Counted from the first letter of the stretch, positions 1-11,043 are shown. The stretch is 64,000 bases of DNA from Bradyrhizobium sp. AUGA SZCCT0176 (GCF_018130145.1 NZ_JAFCMB010000005.1:310001-374000), one strand, 5' to 3'. A program made the numbers and translations. The notes: generated from the letters alone by a model not told the origin.

Positions 1-3000
1 ATTTCGACGGCGTCGCCGAGGTTGCGGGTGGTGGCGATCAGCACGGGATCGAATCCGGACTGGCTGGCCTCGATCCTGCGCCTGTTCACGGCATAAAAGC
101 CGTTCGAGATCAGGTTCAGGAACACGCGGGTGATTTCCTGCGGAAACACATCGACCATGCCGGCATTGGCGTCGAAGTCGCGCTGCAGTGTGACGTTGAA
201 GTCGGCTCGTTCGGCGCGGGCGCCGTGATAGGCGAGGTTGAGGCTCTCGTCGATCAGCGCGTTGATGTCGGCGGGCCGGTGATCGCCGCCTCCCTCGCGC
301 GAATGCAAGAGCATGTTCTTGACGATGGAATCGGCGCGCTTGCCGTGCTGGACCACCCTTTGCAAATTGTCCTTGAGCAGGCCGGTCAGTTCGTCGACCT
401 CTTCGCGGATCTTGTCGCTGATCTCGGCAGGCTTGAGCACGTCGTTCAGTTCGTCGGTCAGTTCCGCCGAAAGGGCGGCGAAATTATTGACGAAGTTGAG
501 CGGGTTCTTGATCTCATGCGCGATGCCTGCGGTTAGCTGGCCGAGCGAAGCGAGCTTCTCGGTCTGCACCAGCCGGTCCTGCGCGGTGCGCAGATCGTCG
601 AGCGACTTGGTGAGATCGTGGGTTCGCTCCCGAAGCTCCTTGAGCAGCCGTGTGTTCTCGATCGCAATAACGGCCTGGCTGGCAAAGCTGCTCAACAGCG
701 CAATCTGCTTTTCGTTGAACGGCGAAACTTCGAGACGGTAAATTCCAATGGTGCCGACGAACTCGTCGTCCTTGACCATAGGCACGATGAGGATCGTGCG
801 CGCGCCCGCCAGTTCGGCAAGCTGTACGGTCGCCGGATCGCCCTGGATATAAAGTGGCCGTGTGCGGAGGTCATGAATGTGTGCAACCTTTTTTGTCAGG
901 ACCATCTGTCCGAGGTCGCCGTCGGGATGCGCCCGAAAACTCTGTTGCCTGGCGGCCTCGAATGCCGGAGGCACGTTGTGAAAGCCGACGGTATGAAAGC
1001 TGTCGCCGTCGTACAGGTTCATGAGGCCGAACTGCGCGCCGCAAATGCGCGTGGCGTTTTCGAGCATGCTCTGGAACACCGGTTCCAGATCGCCAGCCGA
1101 CCGGCTGATCACGCTCAGCACTTCCGACGTCGCGGTCTGCTGCTCCAGTGATTCCGAAAGCTCGCGGGTGCGCTGCTGCACCTCGTCGAACAACCGCACG
1201 TTCTCGATCGCGATCACGGCTTGGTCGGCGAAGGTCATGGCAAGATCGACATGTCGCTCGGAGAAAGGATGCACCTTCTTGCGGAACAACAGCAGCAGGC
1301 CGATCGCGACGCCCTCGCGCAGCAACGGAACGCCCATCATGCTTCGTATGCCGACCCGTTGCTGCAAAGCGAAGTCATATTCTGGGTCGTTTTCTGCGTC
1401 CTCGATGAGTACCGGTGCATTTTCGAGCAGGACGCGCGCGCCAAGCGAACCGCGTCCAGGCTTGTGGTCGATCTCCATGACCGTGCGGTGATGCTCTTCG
1501 CGCAAGCCAAAACTCGCCGCGCCTCGAAATCCCTCGCCGACCCTGCGATGGATGACGACAATGTCGGCCTCGCACAGGCCGGCTGCCGACTCCGAAAGCG
1601 TGTCGAGGACCTTCTGCAGATCGAACGCGGAACGGCTGATCACCTTGAGCACGTCGGCCGTCGCGGTCTGCTGCTGCAGCGACTCGCTCAGGTCTTCCGT
1701 GCGCTGCTTGACCTCATTGAACAGGCGGACATTCTCGATCGCGATCACCGCCTGGTCGGCAAACGTCTTGAGAAGGTCGATCTGGTTGTCGGCGAACCGC
1801 CCCGGTTCTGCGCGCGAGACGCCAATGGTGCCGATCGCAACGCCCTCGCGCAGCATCGGCACGGAGATGATGCTCCGGTAACCCCGGGCGCGCGCCGTTT
1901 CCTTGACGGCTTCGGGGACGTCGGGTTCGGTTTCGATATCGGTCCGGAACGCGATCGTCCCGGTCAGCGCCGCCCGGCTGTGCATTCCGGAGGAGGAGAG
2001 GGGGGTCGGGAACGAACTCTGGATCGCCTCGTCGCCGGCATCGCTTCCGGCGGTGTGGGCCGCCAGGTCAAGCTGGTCGCCGGCGACGCGGGTGACGAGC
2101 GCGGTCTGGCCGTCGAGCAGCCGCTTGGCACTTTCGGCGATGGCGTCGAACACCGGCTGTACGTCGGTCGGGGAACCGGCAATGACATTGAGGATCTCCG
2201 CCGTCGCGGTCTGCCGCTCCAGCGCTTCCTTGGTTTCACTGAACAGGCGAGCATTCTGGATCGCGATCACGGCCTGATCGGCAAAGGTCTGGACAAGCGC
2301 GAGTTGTTTGTCCGAAAGCCTGAACCCGACCTGCGGATGCGTCAGAATGATGGTGCCGATGCCCTTGTTTTCATGGATCAGCGGCACGAATATGATGTTC
2401 CGGAAGCCGCCAGCGGCTGCGATTTTTCGAGTGAACTCTGGTGTGTCCGGCGCGCTGGCATCGGGAATCTCGATGATTCGGCGCTCCAGCATCGCACGCG
2501 CCGAGGGTGAGCGATCCGGGTCGAATGCGATCGGATACTTGGCCCTGGCAGCTTCGTGATCGAAACTCGACGCGATCTCCGCGATTGCGTTCCAATGCAA
2601 TTTGCCATCCTTCAGCGTTGTGATGGTGGCCGAGCATGGCTCGAAAAGCCGCGCAGCGCTCTTTACGATCGCGTCGAACACCGGCTGCACGTCCGAAGGC
2701 GAACTGGCGATGACCTTCAAAATGTCGGCCGTCGCGGTTTGCCGCTCCAGCGCTTCCCGCGTCTCGTTGAACAGCCGCGCGTTCTGGATCGCGATGACGG
2801 CCTGGTCGGCGAAGCTGCGCAGCAGGCCGCACTCTTTTTCGCTGAACGGCTTCATCGAAGTGCGGCCTACGAAGATCGAGCCAATGGCACGGTCCTCCCA
2901 CAGCATGGGCGCGAGCGCCATCGAATAGTTTTTGCCGATACGGCGGGCGATCTCGCGCAGGGCCGAAGGCACGTCCGGATCGTTGAATACGTCGGCGTAA

Positions 3001-5507
3001 TGGATCAGGCGGCGCTCGCGGAAGGCCACCTCGCTCGCGGTACCCTCCAGCGGCACCGGGTACAGCGCGCGCACGCGCTCGGCGTTGGCGCCGTGCGCCG
3101 CGCCGATATGGAGCAGTCCATCATCGCCTGCGAGGTAGATGAACCGGTCATCGCCGCCGAACAGATGCGCGATGCTGCGCAAGATCTCGTCGAATACGGG
3201 CTGGGCATCGGCGACCGAGCTGCTGACGACCCGGAGGATGTCCGCCGACGCCTTTTGCTGTTCCAGCGCCTCCCGCGTCTCGTTGAACAGCCGCACATTT
3301 TCCATCGCGATCACCGACTGCGCGGCGAACATCTGCAGCAGCCGGACGTGCGGCTCGTCGAACGAGCCGGGTGCCCGGCGGGTGACCGTGATGATGCCGA
3401 CGGCCTTGCCCTCGTTCATGAGCGGCGCGAACAGCATGCTGCGATATCCCCGTGCACGCGCGATGTCGCGTGCGGCCGGCTCGAGTTCGGTATCGACGAG
3501 TTCCGCCGGCGCGCCGTTGCGGACCAGCTGGTAGGGCGGGAACCGGCCAAGCGGCATCGGGAACGAGGATTGCAGCACCGCATCGCCCGCGGGGTCCGTC
3601 GGAGTGAATGCGGACAGATGGATCTGGTCGTCGACGTAGCGAAACATCGCGGTGGAAAATCCGCCGATCAGCCGGTTCGCGCTGGCCACGATGGCCTCGA
3701 ACACCGGCTGCACATCCGACGGCGAGCCGGCGATCACCTTGAGGACATCAGCCGTCGCGGTCTGTCGCTCGAGCGCCTGCCTGGTTTCGTTGAACAGGCG
3801 TGCGTTCTCGATCGCGATCACCGCCTGGTCGGCGAATGTCTGCAGCAATTGCACGTGGTCGGCGGCAAAGGCGCCCGGCTCCGCACGGGTGACGCTGATC
3901 ATGCCGACCGGCACGCCCTGGTTCATCAGCGGCGTGAACAATACACTGCGGAAGCCGCGCAGCCGCGCCAGATCCCGGTTCAACTTCGGGACGTGCTCGG
4001 CTTCGCTGTCGGGAAACTGGACGGTCTCTCCATTGCGCACCAGCGCGAATGTCGGGAATTCCGAGATCGATCTCGGAAACGAGGCCTTCAGGCCTTCATC
4101 GGCGGCGGGGCTGGTCGGCGTGTACGCCACCAGATGCAGTTCGTCGCCGAGAAAGCGCAGCACCGTGGCGGAGAACCCGCCGAGCAGTCGCTTGGCGCTG
4201 GCAGCGATGGCTTCGAACACCGGCTGCGCGTCGGAGGGAGAGGCGGCAATGACCTTCAGGATTTCGGCCGTGGCTGTCTGTCGCTCCAGCGCTTCCCTTG
4301 TCTCGCGAAACAGCCGCACGTTTTCGATGGCGATCACAGCCTGGTCCGCAAAGGTCTGCAGCAGGGCTGTCTGTCTGGCTGTGAAGGCCACCGGTTCCAG
4401 GCGACGAAGTACGATCGCACCAATGGCTTCTCCCTCCCGCAGGAGAGGTATGCTGAGGGTACAGCGGTGCCCCTGTTCGCGCGATTGCCGTTGCCCCTCG
4501 GGAAAATCGGCAGCCTCGGGGGCCCAAAAGTCAGACACCTGCACAGGTACCTTGTCGACAACCGAGCGACCCGTGACCCACTCCCTGCTGATCGGACGAC
4601 TGTGTTGACCTGTCGGTATCGGTCCGTGATGGGCGCTGAAATGCAGATGGTCGCCAATCCTGAGCAGGACGTTGGCATCATAGGCGTCACAAAGTGCGCA
4701 GGCGCTTTCGACAATTGCCTTGAGCGCCGGTTCGACATCGGCCGGCGAGGACGCGATCACCCTGAGCACGTCGGCGGTCGCGGTCTGCTGACGGAGGGAT
4801 TCGCTCAGATCGTTGGTGCGTTGGCGCCGTTCGTTGAACAGCCGCGAATTCTCGATCGCGATTGCGGCTTGATCCGCAAAGCTCTGCTGCAGCGCGAGTT
4901 CGTCGTCGGTGAAGGGCGCGAGGCGGTCTCGGTAGACGATGAGAATACCGATCGGCTTGCCCTCGCGCCGCAACGGTGTGCCGGCGACCGTGAGAAGACC
5001 TGCGGCGCGCGAGGTCACGAGACCAGGCCATTCGGACATCTCGGGACCGAGGTTGGTCAGATCAGGCACATGGATCTGCTGGTTGAGGGCAAATACCGCG
5101 CTTGGGAGGTTGCGGGCGCCGATCTCAAGCTGCGCCGCAGGTACTTCTTTGCCGATACGCTCGGAGCCCTCGCCGAAACGGATCGAGAGACCCCATCTGT
5201 CGCCGTCAGCGATCCGGATCGTGACGCTCGCCGCATCGAACAATCGCGCGGTCGTCTCGGCGATCTGGTACAGCGCGTGTTCGGCATCGCCCGATACGCT
5301 GGCAATGGTTCGCAGGATATCGGCGCTGGCGTTCTGGCGCTCGCGGGCGATGCTCAGTTCATGAATGAGCCGGCCGTTTTCCGCGTCCATCGCCGCCTGA
5401 CGGGCGATCGCCGCGTCGTGGGCGGCGAAGCTGGATTCGAGTCTCTGCTCGAGCTCGGCAACGAGCTTGTAGAGATCGGCCACGGCGTCCGGGGGGAGCG
5501 CGGTCAT
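1..5507 (-). CDS. Giant multi-GAF sensor histidine kinase (3' end outside window)
   Basis: Open reading frame of 1,835 codons starting ATG at 5507 and running off the left edge. The short N-terminal helix is followed by nine GAF-type sensor repeats of about 170 residues. Each is introduced by the same linker (consensus [20 protein letters not shown]) near positions 5320, 4780, 4270, 3760, 3250, 2740, 2215, 1670 and 1130, and each ends in a helix like [17 protein letters not shown]. The HisKA box is [10 protein letters not shown] with the phospho-acceptor His at residue 1664, and the ATPase N-box is [10 protein letters not shown] at about residue 1802. The G boxes would lie off-window. There is no membrane segment, so it is a cytosolic kinase probably integrating several small-molecule or redox inputs. 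The ligands are unknown. The linker DNA is strongly conserved between repeats, pointing to recent domain duplication. Confidence 0.93.
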   Translation of the reverse strand, partial: MTALPPDAVADLYKLVAELEQRLESSFAAHDAAIARQAAMDAENGRLIHELSIARERQNASADILRTIASVSGDAEHALYQIAETTARLFDAASVTIRIADGDRWGLSIRFGEGSERIGKEVPAAQLEIGARNLPSAVFALNQQIHVPDLTNLGPEMSEWPGLVTSRAAGLLTVAGTPLRREGKPIGILIVYRDRLAPFTDDELALQQSFADQAAIAIENSRLFNERRQRTNDLSESLRQQTATADVLRVIASSPADVEPALKAIVESACALCDAYDANVLLRIGDHLHFSAHHGPIPTGQHSRPISREWVTGRSVVDKVPVQVSDFWAPEAADFPEGQRQSREQGHRCTLSIPLLREGEAIGAIVLRRLEPVAFTARQTALLQTFADQAVIAIENVRLFRETREALERQTATAEILKVIAASPSDAQPVFEAIAASAKRLLGGFSATVLRFLGDELHLVAYTPTSPAADEGLKASFPRSISEFPTFALVRNGETVQFPDSEAEHVPKLNRDLARLRGFRSVLFTPLMNQGVPVGMISVTRAEPGAFAADHVQLLQTFADQAVIAIENARLFNETRQALERQTATADVLKVIAGSPSDVQPVFEAIVASANRLIGGFSTAMFRYVDDQIHLSAFTPTDPAGDAVLQSSFPMPLGRFPPYQLVRNGAPAELVDTELEPAARDIARARGYRSMLFAPLMNEGKAVGIITVTRRAPGSFDEPHVRLLQMFAAQSVIAMENVRLFNETREALEQQKASADILRVVSSSVADAQPVFDEILRSIAHLFGGDDRFIYLAGDDGLLHIGAAHGANAERVRALYPVPLEGTASEVAFRERRLIHYADVFNDPDVPSALREIARRIGKNYSMALAPMLWEDRAIGSIFVGRTSMKPFSEKECGLLRSFADQAVIAIQNARLFNETREALERQTATADILKVIASSPSDVQPVFDAIVKSAARLFEPCSATITTLKDGKLHWNAIAEIASSFDHEAARAKYPIAFDPDRSPSARAMLERRIIEIPDASAPDTPEFTRKIAAAGGFRNIIFVPLIHENKGIGTIILTHPQVGFRLSDKQLALVQTFADQAVIAIQNARLFSETKEALERQTATAEILNVIAGSPTDVQPVFDAIAESAKRLLDGQTALVTRVAGDQLDLAAHTAGSDAGDEAIQSSFPTPLSSSGMHSRAALTGTIAFRTDIETEPDVPEAVKETARARGYRSIISVPMLREGVAIGTIGVSRAEPGRFADNQIDLLKTFADQAVIAIENVRLFNEVKQRTEDLSESLQQQTATADVLKVISRSAFDLQKVLDTLSESAAGLCEADIVVIHRRVGEGFRGAASFGLREEHHRTVMEIDHKPGRGSLGARVLLENAPVLIEDAENDPEYDFALQQRVGIRSMMGVPLLREGVAIGLLLLFRKKVHPFSERHVDLAMTFADQAVIAIENVRLFDEVQQRTRELSESLEQQTATSEVLSVISRSAGDLEPVFQSMLENATRICGAQFGLMNLYDGDSFHTVGFHNVPPAFEAARQQSFRAHPDGDLGQMVLTKKVAHIHDLRTRPLYIQGDPATVQLAELAGARTILIVPMVKDDEFVGTIGIYRLEVSPFNEKQIALLSSFASQAVIAIENTRLLKELRERTHDLTKSLDDLRTAQDRLVQTEKLASLGQLTAGIAHEIKNPLNFVNNFAALSAELTDELNDVLKPAEISDKIREEVDELTGLLKDNLQRVVQHGKRADSIVKNMLLHSREGGGDHRPADINALIDESLNLAYHGARAERADFNVTLQRDFDANAGMVDVFPQEITRVFLNLISNGFYAVNRRRIEASQSGFDPVLIATTRNLGDAVE

Positions 5508-5688
5508 TCACTCAAATCCATTTCACGGCAAGCCCTGCAGGACGATGGCCTCAAGCCATCAGCGCTCGCACCAATGTGGCAGATAATTTCATTCCAGGCG
5601 CGGCCAAGCCAGCGCCATCCCGGCCTTTTCTTAAGGCCGGGGCGTCAAAAAGTGAAGCAGGCTAAGCGGTTATCGGCCGGGTCGGCGA

Positions 5689-7323
5689 TCAGGTTCCGGG
5701 CCGGGAGACCTCGGTCTCCTTGCTGGTGATGAACTCCAGCAGCACCGGAATGCCTTCCTTGGTCTTGGCGATGCCGCGCTGGATCGCGGGAATGATGTCT
5801 TCCGGCTTGGTCACCCGTTCGCCATAGCCGCCGAAGGCGCGCGCCATCGCGGCGTAGTCGCCGGAAATGTCGGTCGAGCGGTATTTCTCGGTCGAGATCG
5901 GCATCACCTTCAGCTCGATCGCCATGGAAAAATTGTTCAACAGGATCGACATGATCGGAATCCGCTCGCGCACGGCGGTCTCGAAATCCATGCCGGTGAA
6001 GCCGATCGCGGCATCGCCCCAGACATTGATGCAGAGCTTGTCGGGCTTTGCGAGTTTGGCGCCCATGGCGAGCCCAAGCCCGTAGCCGAGCTGGGTGGTC
6101 TTGCCCCAGCCGATATAGGACAACGGCTCGACCGATTTCCAGAACGGCGAGAGTTGGTCGCGCGGGCTGCCGGCATCATGGGTGATGATGGTGTTCTTGA
6201 TGTCGACGGTGTGCTGCAGGTCCCACAATACGCGATAGGGATTGAGCGGGGCGTCGTTGTGGGTGAGTTTCGGCATCCACTTCGCCAGCCACTCCTTGTG
6301 CGAGGCGGCGATCTCGGCGGCGACGGCAGTGGCGTCACGATCGCTGGTGACGCTTCTGCCGATCTCTTCCAGCAGCGCATCGAGCACCAGGCCGGCATCG
6401 CCGACCAGGCCGATCCTGGCCTCGACATCCTTGTTGAGATGGTTGGGGTCCAGCGTCGAATGAATGATGGTCTTGCCCTTCGGCATCGCGATGCCGAACG
6501 AGGTCTCGGTGAACGAGCAGCCCAGGCCGAAGATCACATCGGCCTCGCCGAGGAATTTTGGCACCGCGCGGGGCACGGCAAGGCCACCCGAACCCAGCGA
6601 CAACGGATGCGTCTCCGGAAACGACGATTTTCCGCCAAGGCTCGTGGTGACGGGGATGGCGAGACGCTCGGCCAGCCGCTTCAGTTGCGGCCAGGCCCTG
6701 GCGTAGTGCACGCCCTGGCCGGCGTAGATCACCGGCCGCTTGGCGCCGACCAATAGCGCGGCCGCTTCCTTGATGTGGACGGGATCGGCGCCGTAGCGGG
6801 TGCGCAGCACCGGCGTGTAGTTCAGCGGCTCCGGCACTTCCTCGTTCCACATATCGGCCGGGATTTCGACGATCACCGGCCCGCCGCGGCCGTTCTTCAG
6901 TTTTGTAAACGCCCGCCGGAAAATATTGCAGACTTCGGCCGCAAGAATGATCGGCTCGGAGGATTTCGAAAACGCCCGCATCGCCTGGCTGGAGTTGAAG
7001 TTCGGGTCGATATTGGCGAGCCGCCGCGCATAGCCCATCGGCAGCACCAGCACCGGGACGGATTCGCCGTAGCACTGCGCCACGCCGCCCATGGCGTTTT
7101 CGGCGCCCGGGCCGTGCTGCATGCAGAAGGCACCGATCGAATGGCCCGAGGTGACGCGGGAGATCGCATCCGCCATGTGGACGCCGATGCGTTCCTGGCG
7201 CACCATCACGGGGCGGATATCGGCATTGGCGGCATACTCGATGAGATGATTGACGGGATAGCCGCAGAGGATCTCGATCCCCTCGCGCTTCATGATTTCT
7301 GCAATCGCGGCGCCGAGCTTCAT
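5689..7323 (-). CDS. Thiamine-pyrophosphate-dependent enzyme, acetolactate-synthase superfamily
   Basis: 544 residues, the usual length of ALS/POX-type ThDP enzymes. The N-terminal pyrimidine-binding domain has the activating Glu in RQERIGVHMADA. A central DHS-like domain follows (roughly residues 190-330). The C-terminal pyrophosphate domain carries the metal/ThDP motif GDAAIGFTG, spaced normally from ILLNN, with GDA in place of the common GDG. The reaction cannot be assigned: decarboxylase, oxalyl-CoA-type lyase and carboligase are all possible. It is monocistronic, and no regulatory ALS subunit or partner gene lies beside it. The start ATG at 7323 gives MKLGAAIAEIMKREG, a typical beginning for this family. 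Confidence 0.9.
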   Translation of the reverse strand: MKLGAAIAEIMKREGIEILCGYPVNHLIEYAANADIRPVMVRQERIGVHMADAISRVTSGHSIGAFCMQHGPGAENAMGGVAQCYGESVPVLVLPMGYARRLANIDPNFNSSQAMRAFSKSSEPIILAAEVCNIFRRAFTKLKNGRGGPVIVEIPADMWNEEVPEPLNYTPVLRTRYGADPVHIKEAAALLVGAKRPVIYAGQGVHYARAWPQLKRLAERLAIPVTTSLGGKSSFPETHPLSLGSGGLAVPRAVPKFLGEADVIFGLGCSFTETSFGIAMPKGKTIIHSTLDPNHLNKDVEARIGLVGDAGLVLDALLEEIGRSVTSDRDATAVAAEIAASHKEWLAKWMPKLTHNDAPLNPYRVLWDLQHTVDIKNTIITHDAGSPRDQLSPFWKSVEPLSYIGWGKTTQLGYGLGLAMGAKLAKPDKLCINVWGDAAIGFTGMDFETAVRERIPIMSILLNNFSMAIELKVMPISTEKYRSTDISGDYAAMARAFGGYGERVTKPEDIIPAIQRGIAKTKEGIPVLLEFITSKETEVSRPGT

Positions 7324-7590
7324 GACGGCTTCCCCCTTGTGTGCAGGCCGGTTCGTTCGGCCGATTGCTCACAGTTGGAACAGGAATTTTCCGTCCGGTA
7401 AAGCGCGGGCGGCGCCTGCTCCGGGAAGTGCTGATATGCGTTTGCCGCCGGAGCGGTTGCTGCAGACCAATACCGGCGTCAAACCGATGAGTCCGAAGTC
7501 CAGCGGTTCACACTCGATCAAAACGTGTCGGGCGGTGTTCGCCGCGGCGGCCTCGAAGCCGGCCGCGCTCTACGGGCGAGAGGAGGGCAA

Positions 7591-7761
7591 CTATCTCGCC
7601 TCGTTGCGGCGATGGTTGAACATCGCCGCCATCAGGCCGAGGACATACGCCGTCAGACGGCGATCGTTGCCGGATCGCACCTCGGCGGTGCGTTGCTCTT
7701 CCAACTCATCGTTCAAGAGGCCGATGTAGTTTTTTCCTGGTTCACGCTTCTGCGTGGACAT
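7591..7761 (-). CDS. Small hypothetical protein
   Basis: 56 codons if started at the ATG at 7761, which has a GGAG element about nine bases upstream. A longer form from 7815 is possible but has no better ribosome site. The protein is MSTQKREPGKNYIG..., charged in its first half (LNDELEEQRTAEVRSGNDRR), with one short hydrophobic stretch (LTAYVLGLMAAMF) near the C-terminus and a basic tail. It could be a small membrane-associated protein. No family was recognised. Confidence 0.5.
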   Translation of the reverse strand: MSTQKREPGKNYIGLLNDELEEQRTAEVRSGNDRRLTAYVLGLMAAMFNHRRNEAR

Positions 7762-7981
7762 GTGCGCTCGCTCCGGAAGACGCCGATCCGCCGACCATGG
7801 CGGGGCGTTGGACAATTCAGAGTAAATTTTTGGTACCGTAGGAATACCGGTGTAGTCGTGCCTCCGGCTTAATCAGTCGTTCATCCTGTTCGTCAAAACG
7901 CCGTCAATCATTCCGCTCTAGGGTTCCATTTGGGGCACGACGCGGGAAGAATCCCGGCGGCGTCGACAGGAGCTTTCTTTC

Positions 7982-8146
7982 ATGCGTCGATTGTTGAGGA
8001 ATTTTGTCGAGGATGAGTCCGGCGCGACCGCGATCGAGTATTGTCTCATTGCGATGGGCATCGGCATCGTGATCGTTGGTGCCGTCAACGGCGTCGGCAC
8101 TGCGCTCAGCACCAAATTCGAGACTGTCAGCACATCGCTCAAATAG
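7982..8146 (+). CDS. Flp/Fap-type (class IVb) pilin
   Basis: A 54-residue protein: MRRLLRNFVEDESGATAIEYCLIAMG and so on. It has the pilin hallmark ESGATAIEY, a basic leader before a prepilin-peptidase site (cleavage expected at G/A), the conserved Glu at mature position +5 region, and one hydrophobic helix (LIAMGIGIVIVGAVNGVG). This is the major subunit type of tight-adherence (Tad/Flp) pili, exported and assembled by the Cpa/Tad machinery. None of that machinery (cpaA-F, tadB/C) is in the window, so this is a solitary pilin copy. The next small membrane gene begins 21 bases downstream and may be cotranscribed. Confidence 0.88.
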   Translation: MRRLLRNFVEDESGATAIEYCLIAMGIGIVIVGAVNGVGTALSTKFETVSTSLK

Positions 8147-8167
8147 GACGGACCGGCAGCGCGTATC

Positions 8168-8374
8168 ATGCAGGAGCTGCTGTTCGGGACCTGGGGCTCA
8201 CCAATCGTCAGCTTCGGCCGGCAGATCGTCGCCTACAGCCTGCAACATCCATGGCGCGTATTCGCCGCCATCCTGATTGTGGCCCTGCTGACTGACATGA
8301 TGTTCCGGAACAGGCCAACCGGCGACGGCATTGACGGCTTTGATTTTGGTGGAGATGGCGGCGACGGGGATTAG
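8168..8374 (+). CDS. Small single-pass membrane protein, unknown
   Basis: 68 residues: an N-terminal segment (MQELLFGTWGSPIVSFGRQ), one hydrophobic helix (WRVFAAILIVALLTDMMF) and a Gly/Asp-rich acidic tail (GDGIDGFDFGGDGGDGD). It lies 21 bases after the pilin stop on the same strand, so cotranscription is plausible. No strong ribosome site is visible and no family was recognised. The composition of the tail and the membrane helix argue that it is a real protein. Confidence 0.5.
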   Translation: MQELLFGTWGSPIVSFGRQIVAYSLQHPWRVFAAILIVALLTDMMFRNRPTGDGIDGFDFGGDGGDGD

Positions 8375-8389
8375 CGCCACATGACCGCG

Positions 8390-8626
8390 TTACCGGTTGT
8401 TTCCATCCGCATATAGCGCCTGCATCATTGCGATCCGCGCAAACACCAGCCACCCGCCGCCGGTCTCCGCAGCCCTGATCAAATGCTCGACCGCGGTTTG
8501 CCAGCGCGCTTCCTGCTGGTCGACTTTTGGCAGTTTCATGACGTAGTCGGCGGCCTGCTGCAGCGTCGTGAGCGTGCGGCCGCCCCGCAGCGCGATCGGC
8601 TCATCAAACGGCGTCGACCACGGCAT
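8390..8626 (-). CDS. Conserved small rhizobial protein, unknown function
   Basis: 78 residues beginning MPWSTPFDEPIALRGGRTL, a start I recognise from many short Rhizobiales proteins of unknown function. There are two amphipathic helices (TLQQAADYVMKLP; WQTAVEHLIRAAE) and a closing helix (FARIAMMQAL). No signal peptide or membrane segment. It lies tail to tail with the small membrane gene (16 bases apart) and 29 bases downstream of ku on the same strand, so it may be a distal gene of the ku transcript. Confidence 0.65.
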   Translation of the reverse strand: MPWSTPFDEPIALRGGRTLTTLQQAADYVMKLPKVDQQEARWQTAVEHLIRAAETGGGWLVFARIAMMQALYADGNNR

Positions 8627-8655
8627 CGTGCGCTACCGGCCGAACGCCTGCGCGA

Positions 8656-9645
8656 TCAACTGGCCTTCCTGGTGCGGGCGGACGTACGAACCGGCTTCTC
8701 GGCCTTCTTCGGCGCTTCCTTGACCGTTTCCTTGGCGGCACGCTTGCCGCTGCCGCTGATCGGCAGCAGCATTTCGCGCTGACCGGCGGCTGCCTTGCGC
8801 GGCTTCTTGCCTTTGGCTTTGCCGTTTTCCTTGCCGCTTTCCTTGGCCGCGGCGGGGGCGGCCTGTTTCTCGTTGGCGAGGCTGCGTTTCAGCGCGTCCA
8901 TCAGATTGATGACGTTGCCACCGGTCTTCGGTGCCGCCTTCGCCGATGTCTTCTGGCCGTTGCGCTTCTGGTTGATCAGGTCGATCAGCGCTTGCTCGTA
9001 GCGATCCTCGAACTGTTCGGGTTCAAACGATCCGGATTTCTGCTCGACGATATGCTTGGCCAGGTCCAGCATATCCTTGGTGATCTTCACGTCCTGGATG
9101 TCGTCGAAATATTCCTTCTCGCTGCGGACCTCATAGGGGTAGCGCAGCAGGGTCCCCATCAGGCCGTTGTCGAGCGGCTCCAGTGCGATGATGTGCTCAC
9201 GGTTGGTCAGCACCACGCGGCCGATCGCGACCTTGTCCATGCTGCGGATGGTTTCGCGGATCACCGCAAACGCGTCGTGGCCGACCTTGCCGTCCGGTAC
9301 GAGATAGTAGGGACGGATCACGTAACGGCTGTCGATATCCGCTCTCGGTACGAACTCATCAATCTCGATGGTGCGGGTCGATTCCAGCGCGAGATCGTCA
9401 AGCTCGTCCTTCGACACCTCGATATAGGTGTCGGTGTCGATCTTGTAGCCCTTCATGATGTCTTCGTTGGCGACTTCCTCGCCGGTGTCTGCATCGACCT
9501 TGGCATATTTGATGCGATGGCCGGTCTTGCGGTTGATCTGGTTGAACGAGACCTTCTCGGTATCCGAGGTCGCCGGGTACAGGGCGACCGGGCAGGTCAC
9601 GAGGGAAAGGCGCAAAAAGCCCTTCCAGTTGGCGCGGGGGGCCAT
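8656..9645 (-). CDS. ku: Non-homologous end-joining protein Ku
   Basis: 329 residues from the ATG at 9645 (MAPRANWKGFLRLSLVTCPV), which has GGAG just upstream. The frame stays open further upstream, but that extension lacks the family's start. The Ku70/80-like core is recognisable through KVSFNQINRKTGHRIKY, the YYLVPDGKVGHDAF segment and the conserved block ending in EPLDNGLMGTLLRYPYEVR. The C-terminal 70 residues are Lys/Ala-rich and low in complexity, as in many rhizobial Ku proteins, and probably bind DNA or recruit LigD. Ku encircles double-strand break ends as a homodimer. No ligD is in the window. Confidence 0.94.
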   Translation of the reverse strand: MAPRANWKGFLRLSLVTCPVALYPATSDTEKVSFNQINRKTGHRIKYAKVDADTGEEVANEDIMKGYKIDTDTYIEVSKDELDDLALESTRTIEIDEFVPRADIDSRYVIRPYYLVPDGKVGHDAFAVIRETIRSMDKVAIGRVVLTNREHIIALEPLDNGLMGTLLRYPYEVRSEKEYFDDIQDVKITKDMLDLAKHIVEQKSGSFEPEQFEDRYEQALIDLINQKRNGQKTSAKAAPKTGGNVINLMDALKRSLANEKQAAPAAAKESGKENGKAKGKKPRKAAAGQREMLLPISGSGKRAAKETVKEAPKKAEKPVRTSARTRKAS

Positions 9646-9914
9646 GGGAAACTCCGAACAGACGCAACAGACGACCGTGAAGAATACCATCTGCAGACCT
9701 GGTTTCAAACATGGCGGGGGAGGGAATCTGCCAACGGCGTTAACCGAGACCGCGCGATATGTTCCGCCGTTCGGCTGCGACCTTTTGGACGACCTGACCG
9801 CAAAAATGCCGGGTGCAAGGCCCCGGAACATGATCTGCCATCACGCGTTGCGTTTGACAGGTGGTGGCGAAGCAATAGCTGGCATTACAGGCACTTACGC
9901 AAATGAGGTCCCCC

Positions 9915-10067
9915 ATGGCAACGCGTCGACATGGCCAGATTATCGAAACCCCGACCGAGGCCCGTCAGGCCGAACCCGGCCCGTCGGTGCTGGCGCTCCT
10001 GTCCGTCTCAACTGGACTAGCGATCCTGATCCTGGGCGTGGTCTGGTTCGTGTTCTTCCGGACGTAA
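9915..10067 (+). CDS. Small single-pass membrane protein
   Basis: 50 residues: MATRRHGQIIETPTEARQ..., with a basic/polar N-terminus, the conserved-looking motif IETPTEARQAEPGPS, and one C-terminal transmembrane helix (VLALLSVSTGLAILILGVVWFVFF) ending RT. The ATG at 9915 follows an AT-poor leader containing GAGGT. I recognise this arrangement from short uncharacterised Bradyrhizobiaceae proteins. Function unknown. Confidence 0.7.
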   Translation: MATRRHGQIIETPTEARQAEPGPSVLALLSVSTGLAILILGVVWFVFFRT

Positions 10068-10187
10068 GGGACGGTGCAGGTGCAAATGACGGCCGCCGGC
10101 AGCCCGGCCGGACGATGCACGCCGGTTGCCGGTGGCGTGCGGTTGGAATAGCACCGTGGTGTCCCTTAGCCGGAAATGCGTACGCGG

Positions 10188-10856
10188 ATGAGCTTCACCT
10201 ACGTCATTCCGGATATTCACGGCCGTGATGATCTGCTGAGCCGCGCGCTCCTGGAGATCGACGCACATGCGTCCGGCAAAATCGGCGTCATCGTCACCAT
10301 CGGCGACTACGTCAACAAGGGCCCGCAGAGCAGGCAGGTGATCGAGCGGCTGCTGCCAGGCATTGGCGGCGGCTGGCGGTTTGTTGCGCTGAAGGGCAAT
10401 CACGACGCGATGATGGTCGAAGGGCTGCGCGATCCGGCGAAGCAGGCTTTTTGGCTGGAGCGGGGCGGCGACACGGCGCTGGCGTCCTATGGCGGCGATC
10501 CCGCCGCGGTGCCGCACGCCCATATCGCGTGGCTCGATCAATTGCGGCTGCTGTATGTCGATGCGCACCGCCTCTATGTGCACGCGGGCGTCGAAGCAGG
10601 GACGCCGCTGGAGAAGCAGAGCGAAAAAACCCTGTTATGGAAACGCTACCCGAAGGACGATTCGAGTGGGTTCGGCGAACTCCACGTCGTGCACGGCCAC
10701 GACAATGATCCCGAAGGCCCACTGTTGTACGAGGGCCGCACCAATCTCGACACCGCCGCCTGGAAAACCGGACGGCTGACGGTTGGGGTGTTCGACGATG
10801 GCCGGCCGGGCGGCCCTGTCGATTTCATCGTGGTCCGTGGGGCAGACGGTCGTTAG
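10188..10856 (+). CDS. Calcineurin-like metallophosphoesterase (PP1/ApaH-type)
   Basis: 222 residues from the ATG at 10188 (MSFTYVIPDIHG); an in-frame ATG at 10176 is an alternative. All metal-ligand motifs of the PPP family are present in order: DIHG, GDYVNKG (family norm GDYVDRG), GNHD, HAG and HGH. Such proteins act as Ser/Thr protein phosphatases or as dinucleoside-polyphosphatases; the sequence does not decide which. The Asn in place of the second Asp of GD.VDRG is a modest departure. No operon partner. Confidence 0.88.
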   Translation: MSFTYVIPDIHGRDDLLSRALLEIDAHASGKIGVIVTIGDYVNKGPQSRQVIERLLPGIGGGWRFVALKGNHDAMMVEGLRDPAKQAFWLERGGDTALASYGGDPAAVPHAHIAWLDQLRLLYVDAHRLYVHAGVEAGTPLEKQSEKTLLWKRYPKDDSSGFGELHVVHGHDNDPEGPLLYEGRTNLDTAAWKTGRLTVGVFDDGRPGGPVDFIVVRGADGR

Positions 10857-11043
10857 CCGCGCTTTTTGGGCGCTTTGGGCGGCCGATTCGGCATGCCAGG
10901 CGTTGCCTGCGACTGACGGCCGCGCCGTTGCGGGCCGCCATGAAGAAAAAGTAACCTAGCGCGGAGTAACCGTTCATTGGCCGTTCACGCCGGTGAGCCT
11001 CATCTTGTGGCAGGTTTCGTGAAGTTCACCATTGGAGGCCAGC

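Noticed and set aside
2556..5729. 1,057-codon plus-strand open frame
   Set aside because: It is exactly antisense to the multi-GAF kinase; the minus strand reads recognisable GAF, HisKA and ATPase motifs, while the plus frame is Arg/His-rich with no family.
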